DNA of 37,725 bases. Source: Clostridiales bacterium. Lineage in GTDB: Bacteria > Bacillota > Clostridia > Christensenellales > Borkfalkiaceae. A program made the translations under genes and the position numbers. This document shows positions 7,622 to 15,123 of this stretch, piece after piece. Location of the stretch: contig SVHO01000010.1 in NCBI GenBank assembly GCA_015055725.1, forward strand, positions 1-37,725, in the 5' to 3' direction. The notes below the pieces were generated by a model. That model searched no databases, was not told the origin of the DNA, and saw nothing but the letters and a program-made list of their open reading frames with translations. Positions within the stretch are counted from its first letter, which is position 1; every line of letters starts with the position of its first letter.

Positions 7622-8127
7622 TTCTTGAATGTATTCCGATAATTTTACTTGCTATCTCTATAATTTTAGACCAAGTTAGCAAAAATTTTTATAAAGAACT
7701 TTATTTAAAAAACGGACAAACGACGGTTATAGACGGGTTTTTTTATCTAACTTACACAGTAAACACAGGCGCTGCTTGGAGTTTTTTATCTGACGTTTCT
7801 TGGGCGCAAACCTTTTTCAAGGTTCTAACCGTCTTGTCACTCATTTTATTCGTGTTTTTATACGTTTACGCCGTAAAAAACAAATATTCTTGGATGAAAT
7901 ATTCAATTGCTTTTACCGTGGGTGGAACGATTGGCAATTTTATCGATAGACTGTCTTTTAACGGTGTGACCGATTTTTTGAGTTTCGTGTTTGGCGAGTA
8001 TCACTTTCCCGTGTTTAATTTAGCGGATAGTTTTTTGGTGGTAGGGGTTATAATGCTTATTATACATTTTTTATTTTTAGACGATAGTGGGTTGCTTAAA
8101 AAAGAAAATGGAAAAAATAAAGTTTAA
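7585..8127 (+). CDS. lspA: Lipoprotein signal peptidase (signal peptidase II)
   Basis: A 180-residue membrane aspartyl protease that cleaves prolipoprotein signal peptides at the lipobox cysteine. Four transmembrane helices are visible. Family motifs are LDQVSKNF near the first helix, YTVNTGAAWSFL, the first catalytic Asp in GGTIGNFIDRL (about residues 112-122) and the second in FPVFNLADSFLVVG (about 139-152). The start at 7585 has GGAGG 8 bases upstream and lies inside the preceding coiled-coil gene. The order lspA-rluD-pyrR is the classic Firmicutes arrangement. A likely substrate in this window is the lipoprotein encoded at 15124-16110. Confidence 0.94.
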   Translation: MQGIRANRWKRIILECIPIILLAISIILDQVSKNFYKELYLKNGQTTVIDGFFYLTYTVNTGAAWSFLSDVSWAQTFFKVLTVLSLILFVFLYVYAVKNKYSWMKYSIAFTVGGTIGNFIDRLSFNGVTDFLSFVFGEYHFPVFNLADSFLVVGVIMLIIHFLFLDDSGLLKKENGKNKV

Positions 8128-9007
8128 AATTGACCAAAACGAAGGCGGAAGGATAGACGTTTTTCTCGCTGAAAAACTTGAATATACGCGTTCGCGCATT
8201 AAAAAAATGTGTGACGACGGTTTGGTTTACGTAGAAGGAAAGCCCGTTAAGGCAAATAAGGTGCTTAAAACGAATGAAAACGTTGAAGTTATTATTCAAG
8301 ATTGCGTTAACCTTGACGTCACGCCTGAAAATATACCTATTGAAATTATTTATCAAGACGACGACTTAGCGGTTATAAATAAACCACAAGGGCTAACCGT
8401 CCACGCAGGCAACGGCACGCACGGAAGCACGCTCGTAAACGCGCTTTTATATCATCTTGATAAGTTATCGGGCATAAATGGCGTTATTAGACCGGGTATC
8501 GTTCATAGAATTGATAAAAACACTTCGGGACTACTTGTCGTTGCGAAAAACGATAACGCGCATTTATCGCTTGCTAAGCAACTTGAAGATAAAACTTGCA
8601 GTAGAAAGTATTTGGCTTTGCTTGAAGGTGTGCTTAAAGAAGATTCGGGAAGAATTGCAACTTTTATAGGTCGAAATCAAAAAGATAGAACTAAAATGGC
8701 AGTTGTTAGCGATGGACGGCAAGCTATAACCGATTTCAAGGTGATTAAAAGGTTTAGCGGATATACGCTGTGTGAATTTTCGCTATTAACAGGGCGTACT
8801 CACCAAATTAGAGTGCACGCCAAACATATTGGGCACCCAATAGTTGGGGATAAAGAATATGGGTATAAAAATCAAAAGTTTAATCTTGATGGACAACTTC
8901 TGCACGCTTATAAATTAAAGTTTATTCATCCAACTAAAAACAAAAAGGTTGAATTTTCTTGCGAAATTCCCGATTATTTTGAAAAAGTATTAAAAAGTTT
9001 AAAGTGA
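8108..9007 (+). CDS. rluD: RluA-family 23S rRNA pseudouridine synthase (RluD type)
   Basis: A 299-residue enzyme that isomerises uridines in 23S rRNA. It has an N-terminal S4 RNA-binding domain (GRIDVFLAEKLEYTRSRIKK, about residues 15-34) and a catalytic domain with INKPQGLTVHAGNGTHGSTL. The catalytic Asp is in GIVHRIDKNTSGLLVVAKN, and the RTHQIRVHAKHIGHPIVGD motif is also present. I start at ATG 8108, where the family's usual N-terminus begins, overlapping lspA by 20 bases; a GTG at 8087 would add seven unsupported residues. The SD is poor (AAAGA), so translation is probably coupled to lspA. RluD is inferred from the S4 domain and the neighbours; the exact target uridines are not shown by sequence. 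Confidence 0.9.
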   Translation: MEKIKFKIDQNEGGRIDVFLAEKLEYTRSRIKKMCDDGLVYVEGKPVKANKVLKTNENVEVIIQDCVNLDVTPENIPIEIIYQDDDLAVINKPQGLTVHAGNGTHGSTLVNALLYHLDKLSGINGVIRPGIVHRIDKNTSGLLVVAKNDNAHLSLAKQLEDKTCSRKYLALLEGVLKEDSGRIATFIGRNQKDRTKMAVVSDGRQAITDFKVIKRFSGYTLCEFSLLTGRTHQIRVHAKHIGHPIVGDKEYGYKNQKFNLDGQLLHAYKLKFIHPTKNKKVEFSCEIPDYFEKVLKSLK

Positions 9008-9010
9008 AAT

Positions 9011-9547
9011 ATGGAAATTAAAACAGTATTGCTTGATTGTCTTGCAACGAATAGAGCGTTAAAAAGAATTGCACACGAAATTGTCGAAAAAAATAAAGGC
9101 GTTAATAACGTTGTGCTTTTAGGAATTGCGCGCGGAGGAGTTCCTGTTTGCGAAAAGCTTGCAGAGTTAATCAATCAGATAGAAAACGTGAGTGTTCCTT
9201 TTGCTCAACTTGACGTGACAAAATTTCGAGACGACTTAACTCAAAATGCCAAACTAGACAAAAAAGTTGATGAGATTATCAACTTTTCATTAGAAGATAA
9301 AGACGTTGTTTTGTGTGACGACGTTTTATATACGGGTAGAACGGTGCGTGCTGGGATTGAAGCAATTATAAAATTAGGAAGACCAAGAAGTATTCAACTT
9401 GCCGTTTTAATTGACCGCGGGCATAGGGAACTTCCTATTCGCGCTGATTACGTTGGTAAAAACGTTCCCACGTCGCAAGAAGAAACGGTTGGTGTTTCCT
9501 TTACTAAATTAGGCGGAGAAGCTGTGATATTTAGCAATAAAAATTAA
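9011..9547 (+). CDS. pyrR: PyrR-type pyrimidine regulator / uracil phosphoribosyltransferase
   Basis: A 178-residue type I phosphoribosyltransferase-fold protein. In Firmicutes, PyrR binds pyr mRNA leaders when UMP is high and can also convert uracil plus PRPP to UMP. Visible blocks are LLGIARGGVPVCEKLAELI, the PRPP loop VVLCDDVLYTGRTVRAGIEA (about residues 97-116) and the PyrR signature DRGHRELPIRADYVGKNVPT. It starts 4 bases after rluD, the usual lspA-rluD-pyrR order. No pyr biosynthetic gene follows and no anti-terminator hairpin precedes it, so its regulatory targets must lie elsewhere. The SD is weak (AAAGTG), so coupling to rluD is likely. Confidence 0.93.
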   Translation: MEIKTVLLDCLATNRALKRIAHEIVEKNKGVNNVVLLGIARGGVPVCEKLAELINQIENVSVPFAQLDVTKFRDDLTQNAKLDKKVDEIINFSLEDKDVVLCDDVLYTGRTVRAGIEAIIKLGRPRSIQLAVLIDRGHRELPIRADYVGKNVPTSQEETVGVSFTKLGGEAVIFSNKN

Positions 9548-9560
9548 ATTAGAGGGTATT

Positions 9561-9836
9561 ATGAAAGGTTCAAAAAATACGTTAAACGCATTATCTTTTT
9601 TTGCGTTGATGATTATAGGCTTATTACTTGTTATTGAAAGGTTGTTGCCAATTGTTGGTATAAATATTAGCGGTGTTATGGTAGGTGTTTTATCTACCGT
9701 TAAAGACGTTTTCGTGCTAATCGTTATAGGGCTTTCTGCGTATAACTTTACGAGCGGAAACACTCGCTTAATTAAAAATTTGTTTTGGATTGCTGTTGCA
9801 ATTTATATAGTGGCAACGGTTTTACTTTGGATTTAA
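9561..9836 (+). CDS. Small three-helix membrane protein, function unknown
   Basis: A 91-residue, almost entirely hydrophobic protein with three predicted membrane helices (about residues 8-28, 39-63 and 73-91). The only hydrophilic parts are the first seven residues and a short loop near residue 64 (FTSGNTRLIKN). It is preceded by AGAGGG and lies in the middle of a housekeeping operon between pyrR and der, with short gaps on both sides, so it is a real gene rather than chance. I do not recognise the family and no motif suggests an activity. Confidence 0.75.
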   Translation: MKGSKNTLNALSFFALMIIGLLLVIERLLPIVGINISGVMVGVLSTVKDVFVLIVIGLSAYNFTSGNTRLIKNLFWIAVAIYIVATVLLWI

Positions 9837-9863
9837 TAAAAATATTAAAAGGACGGAATTAAC

Positions 9864-11180
9864 GTGGCAAAACCATTAGTGGCTATCGTCGGCAGACCGA
9901 ACGTAGGTAAATCTACTTTCTTTAATAAAGTTGTCGGCAAAAAAATTTCAATCGTAGAAAACTTCCCTGGTGTGACTAGGGATAGGCTTTATGCTGACGC
10001 CGAATGGTGTGGCAATTATTTCACGCTCGTTGATACGGGTGGATTAGAACTTAAATCAACTGATGAAATGTGGCGTCATATTCAAAAACAAGCCGAAATC
10101 GCTATCGAAACGGCAGATGTTATTATTTTGTTTACAGACGCAAAAACAGGGTTAAATGCTTCTGATGAAGACGTTGCAATGAAACTTCGTAAATCGGGAA
10201 AACCAGTTGTTTTAGCCGTAAATAAACTTGACAATTACGACCCAAATAAACTTTATGAGTTTTATAACTTAGGGCTTGGTGAACCGTTTGGTATTTCGGC
10301 TGAACATGGAACAGGCATTGGCGAACTTCTTGACGAAGTTATTGATAACTTAAAATCGGTTGGCGAAAAAGAAGACGACAATTCTGTTAAACTTGCAGTC
10401 GTTGGTAAACCAAACGCTGGTAAATCAAGTTTGTGCAATAAACTTCTTGGTTTTGATAGAACTATCGTTTCAGATATTGCCGGCACAACTCGCGACGCGA
10501 TTGATACGCCGTTTATGTATAAAGATAACAAATATACTCTTATTGATACGGCTGGGATAAGGAAGAAAAAGAGCGTTGAAGAAGATTTAGAGTATTACAG
10601 CGTTTTGCGTGCTTTCGGGGCTATTCGCCGTGCGGACGTTTGCGTTATGATGATTGATGCAAACGAAGGAGTGACCGAACAAGACGTTAAAATTTGTGGC
10701 TATATTCACGAACAAGGCAAACCTTCTATAATTGTTATGAATAAGTGGGATTTAGTTGAAAAAGACACTAACACCATAAATAGATTTAATTATGATTTAA
10801 ACGAAGCGTTAAAATTTATGGATTATATTCAACCCATTTACGTATCTGCAAAAACAGGGCTTAGAACGGATAAAATATTGGATTTATCATTAAAAGTGTT
10901 GGATAACGCTAATCGTAGAATATCAACGGGGCAACTAAACGACCTTATTCTTGACTGTGTTAGGGCTAACGAGCCACCTTCAGTTAACGGGAAAAGGCTT
11001 AAAATCAAATACGCAACCCAAATGGGAACTAATCCACCAACTTTTATACTTTTTGTAAATGAATCGGCGTTAATGCATTTCTCATACAAAAGGTATTTGG
11101 AAAACTGTATTAGAAAAGCGTATGATTTTTCAGGCACGCCTATAAAAATTTTAGTTAGGGAAAATAACGAAGATGAGTAA
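9864..11180 (+). CDS. der: Ribosome-assembly GTPase Der (EngA)
   Basis: A 438-residue GTPase with two G domains in tandem, required for 50S subunit maturation. The first domain has GRPNVGKSTFFNKV (about residue 9), DTGG and NKLD. The second has GKPNAGKSSLCNKL (about 181), DTAGIRKK and MNKWDLV. A C-terminal KH-like domain ends with KILVRENNEDE. The start is GTG at 9864 with AAGGACGG about 8 bases upstream. It overlaps plsY by 8 bases. The der-plsY-spoIVA neighbourhood is conserved in spore-forming Firmicutes. Confidence 0.96.
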   Translation: MAKPLVAIVGRPNVGKSTFFNKVVGKKISIVENFPGVTRDRLYADAEWCGNYFTLVDTGGLELKSTDEMWRHIQKQAEIAIETADVIILFTDAKTGLNASDEDVAMKLRKSGKPVVLAVNKLDNYDPNKLYEFYNLGLGEPFGISAEHGTGIGELLDEVIDNLKSVGEKEDDNSVKLAVVGKPNAGKSSLCNKLLGFDRTIVSDIAGTTRDAIDTPFMYKDNKYTLIDTAGIRKKKSVEEDLEYYSVLRAFGAIRRADVCVMMIDANEGVTEQDVKICGYIHEQGKPSIIVMNKWDLVEKDTNTINRFNYDLNEALKFMDYIQPIYVSAKTGLRTDKILDLSLKVLDNANRRISTGQLNDLILDCVRANEPPSVNGKRLKIKYATQMGTNPPTFILFVNESALMHFSYKRYLENCIRKAYDFSGTPIKILVRENNEDE

Positions 11181-11925
11181 TTTGTTGCTTATTATTTTGT
11201 TTGCGCTAGGAAGTTATTTGTTTGGCAACATCAACTGGGCAATTTTAATTTCAAAATATAAAAAGACGGATATTAGAAAACTTGGTAGTGGCAATCCTGG
11301 AACACTAAATATGAGTAGAAATTTAGGCTTAAAAGCAGGACTTTTAACTTTCTTTCTCGATATAATGAAGGGTGCAACGCCAGTTTTAATCGCTTTTTTC
11401 GTTATGCGAGGAAAAGTTTTTGTGGGTACGGACTTTTTAGTTGTCGACTTTGCAGTGTTCTTATGTGGCTTATGCGCTGTTTTGGGGCACATTTATCCCG
11501 TGTTCTTTAAGTTTAAAGGCGGAAAGGGGATTGCATCAACTATAGGCGTATTTCTCGTTTGTTCATCCGTTTTTGGTTGGGAATGGGCAGTTGTTGCGAT
11601 AATGGCTTTAGTTGCAGCAGGTGTTTTTATTTATTTTACCGAGTTTGGTGCAATGGGTTCTTTTATTGCTATAACTCCACCCGCTATTGGCAACGCAATA
11701 AGGCTTTACCTTACTTATAATTCGACTAGTAATTTAACTTCCTATACTTTTTATATTATAACTAACGTTTTAATATTTGCAATATGTTTATTCACTTGGT
11801 GTGCGCATAGGAACAATATTAAACGTATGCTTGCTGGTGACGAACATCCAACTTCTATTAAAGAAATGGTCGTCAAAATGAAACTTAAAAAAGCGCAAGA
11901 AAAGAATGCACAAAAAGATAATTAA
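11173..11925 (+). CDS. plsY: Glycerol-3-phosphate acyltransferase (acyl-phosphate dependent)
   Basis: A 250-residue integral membrane enzyme that transfers an acyl group from acyl-phosphate to glycerol-3-phosphate, making lysophosphatidate. Conserved cytoplasmic loops are visible: FGNINWAILISK, then IRKLGSGNPGTLNMSRNLG (the usual GSGNxGxTN region), and HIYPVFFKFKGGKGIASTIG with the GGKG loop. About six hydrophobic segments are present, with a basic C-terminal tail. The length is at the long end for the family, mainly because of the last 30 residues. It overlaps der by 8 bases. The gpsA gene that often follows plsY and supplies glycerol-3-phosphate is not present here; spoIVA comes next. Confidence 0.93.
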   Translation: MSNLLLIILFALGSYLFGNINWAILISKYKKTDIRKLGSGNPGTLNMSRNLGLKAGLLTFFLDIMKGATPVLIAFFVMRGKVFVGTDFLVVDFAVFLCGLCAVLGHIYPVFFKFKGGKGIASTIGVFLVCSSVFGWEWAVVAIMALVAAGVFIYFTEFGAMGSFIAITPPAIGNAIRLYLTYNSTSNLTSYTFYIITNVLIFAICLFTWCAHRNNIKRMLAGDEHPTSIKEMVVKMKLKKAQEKNAQKDN

Positions 11926-11955
11926 AATATTTTTTAATGCTAATTAATAAAAAAA

Positions 11956-11984
11956 TCATAAAAAATTTTAACCTCTCATATATT
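11956..11984 (+). promoter_or_regulatory. Possible sigma-E promoter of spoIVA
   Basis: TCATAAA (11956-11962) and CATATATT (11977-11984) are spaced 14 bp and lie about 30 bp before the spoIVA start. They resemble the mother-cell sigma-E pattern of a -35 ending ATATT/ATAAA and a -10 starting CATA. SpoIVA is sigma-E dependent in Bacillus subtilis, and I see no good sigma-A promoter here. The match is partial. Confidence 0.4.
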
Positions 11985-12012
11985 ACTTGTGTAATGTGTG
12001 GGAGGTTTTCTT

Positions 12013-13491
12013 ATGGAAAAATACAATATCTATAAAGATATATCTGCAAGAACGGGTGGGGATATCTATATCGGTGTGGTGGGGCCAGTTAGAACGGGAA
12101 AGTCAACGTTTATTACAAAGTTTATGGAAAAAATGGTTATTCCTAACATAAGTAATAAACTTCAAAAACAAATTGCAACTGACGAAATGCCTCAATCAGC
12201 CGATGGTAAAACTATTATGACTACCCAACCTAAATTTGTTCCTGCAAATGGTGTAAAGGTGCAGTTTAAAAATAAGGCAACGGCAAACGTTAGATTAGTT
12301 GACTGTGTCGGTTATTTTGTTGACGGGGCAGTTGGGCACGAAGAAGACGATAAGCCAAGACTTGTTAGAACGCCTTGGGATGAAAAAGAAATTCCTTTTG
12401 AAAAGGCTGCGGAAATCGGCACTAAAAAAGTTATTGAAGAATATTCAACGATAGGTATAGTCGTCACTACTGACGGAAGTATTGGAGATATTGAACGCAA
12501 AAGTTATTTAACTGCCGAAAATAGAGTTATAAGTGAATTAAAAGGATTGAAAAAACCCTTTGTTATATTGCTAAATAGCAAAGAGCCTAATTCTGAAAGA
12601 GCGCTAAAAATTGCTGACGAGTTAGAAAAAGAGCACGGTGTTTCAGTTGTATGTGCAAACGCTAAAGAAATGACTGTTGAAGATATAAATTTAATTATGG
12701 AAAAAGTTTTGCTTGAATTTCCTATGTATGGTTTCAACGTTGAAGTACCGTCTTGGATGCAATCATTACCTGTTAATAATAAAATTGTATCAGAAATGAT
12801 TGAAAAACTTAAAGAAAGCTCAAAAAATATAGTAAAAATGCGCGATTTTTCTTTGCCGACGGAATGTATGGCTGATAGTGAAAATTTTGATGAAGTTTTA
12901 ATAAGTGAAGTTAATTTTGGAAACGGCATGACCGATTATAAATTAAAAGTTAAAGACGGCTTGTTTTATAAGGTTTTAACTGACGAATGCGGGGAAGAAA
13001 TAGACGATGATTATAATCTTATGTGTTATATAAAGTCCTTTGCTGAAGAAAAGAAAAAATATCAAAAGATTAAAGACGCGCTATTTGAGGCCGAACAAAA
13101 CGGCTACGGTGTTGTTTTACCAACCATAGATGAAATGGATCTCGCCGAACCTGTTTTGGTTAAACAGGGAGGGAGATACGGCGTCAAACTTAAAGCGTCA
13201 GCACCGAGTTTACATATAATGAAGGTTGACGTTTCAACCGAAGTTGCGCCAATAGTTGGCACGGAAAAACAAGGTGAAGATTTAATAAATTATCTTATGA
13301 GTAAGTTTGAAGATAACCCCCAAGGCATTTGGGAAACAAACATGTTTGGAAAATCCTTACACGATTTAGTTAACGAAGGGTTGGCAGATAAATTGACGGC
13401 AATGCCAAAGGAAGCGCAGACGAAAATGCGTAAAACGTTAACGCGTATCGTGAACGAAAATCGCGGTGGGGTAATTTGTATTTTGTTATAA
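12013..13491 (+). CDS. spoIVA: Stage IV sporulation protein A, spore coat basement ATPase
   Basis: A 492-residue protein. SpoIVA polymerises on the forespore surface in an ATP-dependent way and anchors the coat and cortex machinery. The ATG at 12013 has GGGAGGT upstream; a GTG at 11998 would run through that SD. From this start the Walker A motif GPVRTGKST puts its Lys at residue 30, the same position as in B. subtilis SpoIVA, and the total length is the same as well. DCVGYFVDGAVGHEEDDKPR, the middle-domain QSLP, and the C-terminal GGVICILL are further family marks. This is the strongest evidence that the organism forms endospores or descends recently from one that did. Its own promoter and terminator make it a single-gene unit. 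Confidence 0.96.
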   Translation: MEKYNIYKDISARTGGDIYIGVVGPVRTGKSTFITKFMEKMVIPNISNKLQKQIATDEMPQSADGKTIMTTQPKFVPANGVKVQFKNKATANVRLVDCVGYFVDGAVGHEEDDKPRLVRTPWDEKEIPFEKAAEIGTKKVIEEYSTIGIVVTTDGSIGDIERKSYLTAENRVISELKGLKKPFVILLNSKEPNSERALKIADELEKEHGVSVVCANAKEMTVEDINLIMEKVLLEFPMYGFNVEVPSWMQSLPVNNKIVSEMIEKLKESSKNIVKMRDFSLPTECMADSENFDEVLISEVNFGNGMTDYKLKVKDGLFYKVLTDECGEEIDDDYNLMCYIKSFAEEKKKYQKIKDALFEAEQNGYGVVLPTIDEMDLAEPVLVKQGGRYGVKLKASAPSLHIMKVDVSTEVAPIVGTEKQGEDLINYLMSKFEDNPQGIWETNMFGKSLHDLVNEGLADKLTAMPKEAQTKMRKTLTRIVNENRGGVICILL

Positions 13492-13494
13492 AAA

Positions 13495-13528
13495 AGAAAA
13501 AAACTCAGGTTTAATGCCTGAGTTTTTT
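13495..13528. terminator. Bidirectional terminator between spoIVA and the ABC operon
   Basis: AAACTCAGG (13501-13509) and CCTGAGTTT (13517-13525) form a 9-bp stem with a 7-base loop, with A-runs on the left and T-runs on the right. It can end both converging transcripts. Confidence 0.85.
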
Positions 13529-13537
13529 GCTTAAAAA

Positions 13538-14344
13538 TTATTTATATTTAATTACAAATCTTTCTAATAACGCAACTAATGCATACATAATTGATGCAAG
13601 TATACATAGCACCACGGTTGACGCCATAACCAAGTCTAATTTAAAAACTTGACCGCCGTAAACTATTAAATATCCAAGACCTGCGCGTGAAACGAGATAT
13701 TCACCCATTATTGAGCCAACCCAAGCCATTCCGACACTTATTTTAAGCATGCTTATTAAAGTTGGTAAACTACCTGGAACGACTAATTTATAAAGTATTT
13801 GAAATTTATTAGCGCCCATCGCTTTAAGTAGTAAGATTTTATCTTTATCTGTTGCTAAAAATCCGTTTAGCATAGTTATAATTGCAACTATTATTCCAAT
13901 TAAAACAGCCATGAAAACTATTGCTTTGCTTCCGCTTCCACACCAAACTATTATGATAGGGCCAAGGGCGATTTTAGGTAAACTATTTAATACGACGATA
14001 TAAGGTTCTAAAATTCTTCTAAGCCTTTCTGACCACCAAAGCATCAAAGCGATAACGTATCCTAAAACCACGGCGATTAAAAAACCCAAGGTTGTTTCGT
14101 AAAGGGTTATACATATATGATGAAATAAATTGTTCTCAACCCAAAGAGTGCTTATTGTATTAAATATCTTTGACGGACTGCTTGTGATAAAGGTGTCAAT
14201 TGTTCCAAGTTGTGCCATCAATTCCCACGCACCGATTAAAAAGAATAGGATAGAGAAGCGCATTATCCAAACTAAAAAAGATTCACGTTTAACTTGTTTT
14301 ATATATAATAAATGCTCTTTTGAAAAAGTCTTTTCTTTCTTCAT
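13538..14344 (-). CDS. ABC importer permease (SsuC/ThiX type)
   Basis: A 268-residue BPD-type permease with about six transmembrane helices and the EAA loop KAMGANKFQILYKLVVPGSL, which contacts the ATPase. SSPSKIFNTISTLW near residue 50 and LNSLPKIALGPIIIVWCG are typical of permeases for aliphatic sulfonates, nitrate, taurine or thiamine precursors. I start at ATG 14344, which has AAGGAG upstream; an in-frame ATG six codons earlier lacks an SD. The ATG overlaps the ATPase stop by four bases (ATGA), so translation is coupled. It is the last gene of a lipoprotein-ATPase-permease operon. Substrate unknown. Confidence 0.9.
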   Translation of the reverse strand: MKKEKTFSKEHLLYIKQVKRESFLVWIMRFSILFFLIGAWELMAQLGTIDTFITSSPSKIFNTISTLWVENNLFHHICITLYETTLGFLIAVVLGYVIALMLWWSERLRRILEPYIVVLNSLPKIALGPIIIVWCGSGSKAIVFMAVLIGIIVAIITMLNGFLATDKDKILLLKAMGANKFQILYKLVVPGSLPTLISMLKISVGMAWVGSIMGEYLVSRAGLGYLIVYGGQVFKLDLVMASTVVLCILASIMYALVALLERFVIKYK

Positions 14345-15093
14345 ATGTGTAGCTCCTTCCATATTTTTTCAAACCATTTGCTAAAATATGGGCTTTCTCT
14401 TTTTCGCAATGGGGAATCACCGTCTATATCGGGTTTAAATATTGATTTTACCATAGCAGGTCTATCGGTTAGTACTATGATTTTGTCAGACATAGAGATG
14501 GCTTCCGATATGTCGTGAGTGACCAAAACGGCAGTTTTTCTCTCAGCTTTTATGATTTTATACACGTCGTCCGCAACTGATAGGCGCGTTTGAGAATCTA
14601 AGGCGGAAAATGGTTCATCTAATAGCAATAATTCGGGTTTAAAAACTAAGGTTCTTATAAGTGCTACCCTTTGTCTCATACCACCAGACAATTGGTCGGG
14701 ATAAGACTTCTTAAAATCTTTCAAGCCGTATTTTTCTAAAAGTTCAATCGCTAATTTTTTGCTTTTTTCGTCTTTACACTTTTTTATTTCTAATGGTAAA
14801 TAGACGTTTTTTTCTATAGTTCGCCAAGGAAAGAGTTGGTCTTTTTGTAGCATATATCCAAGGTTTTGTTTAGCCGTGTTTTTATTGCCGTTAATTAAAA
14901 TAACGCCTCCACTCGGCTTGATTAAACCTGCAATCATTGATAAAACTGAAGTTTTTCCACATCCAGAAGGTCCTATAATTGAAACGAATTCGCCTTCATT
15001 GCAGTTAAAACTTAAATTTTTTACTGCTAAAATTTCGTCCTCAAGCGTGTGATAATTTAATGATACGTTTTTTAATTCTAGTATTTTTTTCAT
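14341..15093 (-). CDS. ABC importer ATP-binding protein (SsuB/TauB type)
   Basis: A 250-residue ATPase that powers the neighbouring permease. It has Walker A GPSGCGKTS (about residue 41), the Q-loop region MLQKDQLFPWRTIEKNV, the signature LSGGMRQRVAL, Walker B LLLLDEPFSALD and the switch histidine in VLVTHDISEA. The FPWRT Q-loop is characteristic of the nitrate/sulfonate/taurine import group. The C-terminal tail PYFSKWFEKIWKELHI fits that group. It starts 30 bases after the substrate-binding protein stop. The SD is weak (GGCGGAAAA). Confidence 0.93.
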   Translation of the reverse strand: MKKILELKNVSLNYHTLEDEILAVKNLSFNCNEGEFVSIIGPSGCGKTSVLSMIAGLIKPSGGVILINGNKNTAKQNLGYMLQKDQLFPWRTIEKNVYLPLEIKKCKDEKSKKLAIELLEKYGLKDFKKSYPDQLSGGMRQRVALIRTLVFKPELLLLDEPFSALDSQTRLSVADDVYKIIKAERKTAVLVTHDISEAISMSDKIIVLTDRPAMVKSIFKPDIDGDSPLRKRESPYFSKWFEKIWKELHI

Positions 15094-15123
15094 AATTTTT
15101 TCCGCCGTAAAAATTGTATTTTT

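Noticed and set aside
8990..9011. PyrR-binding attenuator in front of pyrR
   Set aside because: Only 3 bases separate rluD and pyrR, so there is no room for a leader.
11926..11955. Terminator between plsY and spoIVA
   Set aside because: The stretch is A/T-rich but has no GC-bearing stem.
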